DNA from: Lonepinella sp051851555
Lineage (GTDB): Bacteria; Pseudomonadota; Gammaproteobacteria; Enterobacterales; Pasteurellaceae
Assembly: GCF_051851555.1 (NCBI RefSeq)
Contig: NZ_JBPDVH010000009.1
Span: 1 to 54,160 of the forward strand
DNA length: 54,160 nucleotides
Direction: 5' to 3'
Part shown: positions 53,003 through 54,160 of the stretch, one piece after another
How positions within the stretch are numbered: the stretch's first letter is position 1
Layout of the letters: the number at the start of each line of letters is the position of its first letter
The notes under the pieces: model-generated
Seen by the model: the letters and a program-made list of their open reading frames with translations, nothing else
Told to the model about the DNA's origin: nothing
The model's database searches: none
Position numbers and translations under genes: made by a program

Positions 53003-53042
53003 ATAGATAAAATTTCAGCCATACCGAAGTATAGCTGAAATT
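53003..53042 (-). terminator. UUCG-loop hairpin between autotransporter and glycosyltransferase genes
   Basis: AATTTCAGCTATAC-TTCG-GTATGGCTGAAATT on the minus strand: 14 paired positions with one mismatch, closed by the very stable C(UUCG)G tetraloop, then TTATCT. The weak T run suggests partial termination, so the glycosyltransferase would be made at a lower level than the adhesin. Confidence 0.65.
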
Positions 53043-53066
53043 CATGTTATGGGTTAGTAAAAAGTC

Positions 53067-54160
53067 TTACCACTGATAACCAATACCAGCACCCACATTG
53101 TAATCGCCTTGAGTAGTGGCGCCTGCGCTCATTTTGAAGATAACTTTATTGTTATCAGAGGCTTTGGATAATCCCACTGCCACAGCGCTTTGTCCATTGT
53201 AGTTACCAACACCCGCACCAACAAGCGTACCACCTGGTTTGGTGACTTGTGGAATATTGGCTACAGCAACAGCACCCGCAATACCCGCACGCAATTTGCG
53301 ATCGGTTCTGCGTAAGTCGCTAGACACTTTGTCTAACTGGCCTTTATTGACCGCATCGGTCGCTTTCACGCCATCCGCTACATTGGTAATACGGCGTTCA
53401 TTACCTGCACTGCCCACAGAAACGGTATTCGCCTCATTGGCCACAGAATTGGCACCTAAAGCAACTGAATTGCTTGCACTTGCTGTTGCACCTTGACCTA
53501 ACGCAGTACTGTTGTCTCCACTCGCTGTCGCACCTTGACCATTCGCTGTTGAATTAGCCCCTGTGGCTTGCGATCCTTGACCTGTTGCGGTTGAATTATT
53601 ACCACTTGCTGTTGAATGCTGACCTACCGCCGTTGAATTATCACCGGTTGCGGTTGCACCGTTACCACAAGCTGTGGCCTCTTCGCCACCGTCAGAACGA
53701 CAGCCATATTGTTTGGCCTCTTCTGCAGAACTTGCTGCACTCGTCGCAGAATTGCTTGCTGATGTCGCAGAACTATCGGCTGCGGTTGCGCTTGATGCAG
53801 CGTTGCTTGCTGAGCTATCTGCGGCTGACGCTGATGAGTCTGCTTTAGTCGCTGAACTATCAGCGGCTGAGGCTGAGCTGCTTGCCGCTGATGCAGATGA
53901 ATCTGCTTTAGTTGCTGAACTATCGGCGGCTGAGGCTGAACTGCTTGCGGCTGATGCTGATGAATCTGCTTTAGTCGCTGAGCTATCCGCTGCTGACGCT
54001 GAACTGCTTGCGGCTGATGCTGATGAATCTGCTTTAGTCGCTGAGCTATCCGCTGCTGACGCTGAACTGATTGCGGCTGATGCTGATGAATCTGCTTTAG
54101 TCGCTGAGCTATCCGCTGCTGACGCTGAACTGCTTGCGGCTGATGCTGAGGAGTCTGCTT
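53067..54160 (-). CDS. Trimeric autotransporter adhesin, C-terminal part (enters from the right edge)
   Basis: The frame is open from the right edge to the stop at 53067, 363 residues visible. In order: tandem 21-residue Ala/Ser/Asp repeats (stalk), a short segment with two cysteines (YGCRSDGGEEATACGNG), a second YadA-like head (ATATGDNSTAVGQHSTASGN, TALGQGATASASNSVALGAN), a neck (ERRITNVADGVKATDAVNKG), and the membrane anchor (RRTDRKLRAGIAGAVAVANI, GTLVGAGVGNYNGQSAVAVG, YNVGAGIGYQW) of four beta-strands with terminal aromatic W. The anchor trimerises into a 12-strand pore and exports the passenger. A glycosyltransferase-like gene follows on the same strand. Confidence 0.93.
   Translation of the reverse strand, partial: ADSSASAASSSASAADSSATKADSSASAAISSASAADSSATKADSSASAASSSASAADSSATKADSSASAASSSASAADSSATKADSSASAASSSASAADSSATKADSSASAADSSASNAASSATAADSSATSASNSATSAASSAEEAKQYGCRSDGGEEATACGNGATATGDNSTAVGQHSTASGNNSTATGQGSQATGANSTANGQGATASGDNSTALGQGATASASNSVALGANSVANEANTVSVGSAGNERRITNVADGVKATDAVNKGQLDKVSSDLRRTDRKLRAGIAGAVAVANIPQVTKPGGTLVGAGVGNYNGQSAVAVGLSKASDNNKVIFKMSAGATTQGDYNVGAGIGYQW
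53778..54160. repeat. 63-bp tandem repeat in the autotransporter stalk
   Basis: The landmark TGCTTTAGT recurs at 53841, 53904, 53967, 54030 and 54093, with its truncated form at 54156, always 63 bp apart. Each unit encodes 21 residues of the form KADSSASAASSSASAADSSA plus T. At least six units are visible and the tract continues past the edge; degenerate units lie to the left. Copy number probably varies between strains. Confidence 0.95.

Noticed and set aside
53585..53848. Plus-strand Leu/Arg-rich frame at the right end
   Set aside because: Artefact of the Ala/Ser repeat composition on the other strand.
53778..54160. CRISPR array
   Set aside because: The repeats are contiguous 63-bp in-frame units without spacers and encode protein. 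No cas genes are present anywhere in the window.

Overview
The window is a piece of a Pasteurellaceae chromosome. The clearest sign is the Haemophilus-type DNA uptake signal core AAGTGCGGT / ACCGCACTT, which occurs more than 30 times on both strands, both inside genes and as inverted pairs that form terminator hairpins. Gene content agrees: a siaPT-nanM / nanEK-siaR-nanA-nagBA sialic-acid locus arranged as in Haemophilus influenzae, pyrH beside a phosphoethanolamine-transferase-like gene, and tig-clpP-clpX-lon-ppiD without hupB. I cannot fix the genus; Haemophilus, Aggregatibacter, Pasteurella and Avibacterium all carry this uptake signal.

Layout. 1-1750 (-): N-terminal part of a trimeric autotransporter adhesin whose promoter region carries a TAAA tetranucleotide tract. 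2001-2545: tRNA-Ser(UGA) and rpsO. 2652-8190: cpdA, nudF, a phosphopantetheinyl transferase, htpG, an opacity-like porin and sprT. 8272-13060: frr, pyrH, a phosphoethanolamine transferase (+), tsf and rpsB. 13334-21159: ppiD, lon, clpX, clpP and tig, a protein-quality-control block. 21307-24734: an unknown secreted protein, an aromatic amino acid permease, a methyltransferase and a sugar-epimerase-like gene. 24759-29376: a histidine operon with a complete leader-peptide attenuator, hisG, hisD, an intruding RhuM-Fic/Doc gene and hisC; hisBHAFI do not follow. 30397-40634: sialic acid uptake and breakdown. 40672-43657: tpx, a Cof phosphatase and a Slam-type outer-membrane protein. 43736-44582: insertion-sequence debris. 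44603-51789: menD, menF, alaA, proC, psd and fklB. 51842-54160 (-): a DUF2827-like glycosyltransferase directly downstream of the C-terminal part of a second (or the same) trimeric autotransporter with 21-residue Ala/Ser repeats.

How it works together. The sialic acid block is a complete route: NanM mutarotates periplasmic Neu5Ac, SiaP binds it, SiaT imports it, NanA splits it to ManNAc plus pyruvate, NanK and NanE give GlcNAc-6-P, and NagA and NagB deliver fructose-6-P. SiaR and CRP probably act in the siaP-nanE divergent region, which holds a perfect CRP box. Together with the adhesins, opacity-like porin, Slam protein and phosphoethanolamine transferase, this describes a mucosal host-associated bacterium.

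Most notable: (1) an autotransporter promoter with a TAAA tract like the one that phase-varies Neisseria nadA; (2) an Ala/Ser-repeat autotransporter followed by its likely own cytoplasmic glycosyltransferase; (3) a RhuM-Fic/Doc fusion lodged between hisD and hisC with twin palindromic operators; (4) a Slam secretion protein without a visible substrate gene; (5) two families of paired palindromic repeats placed at gene borders, especially inside the nan-nag operon.
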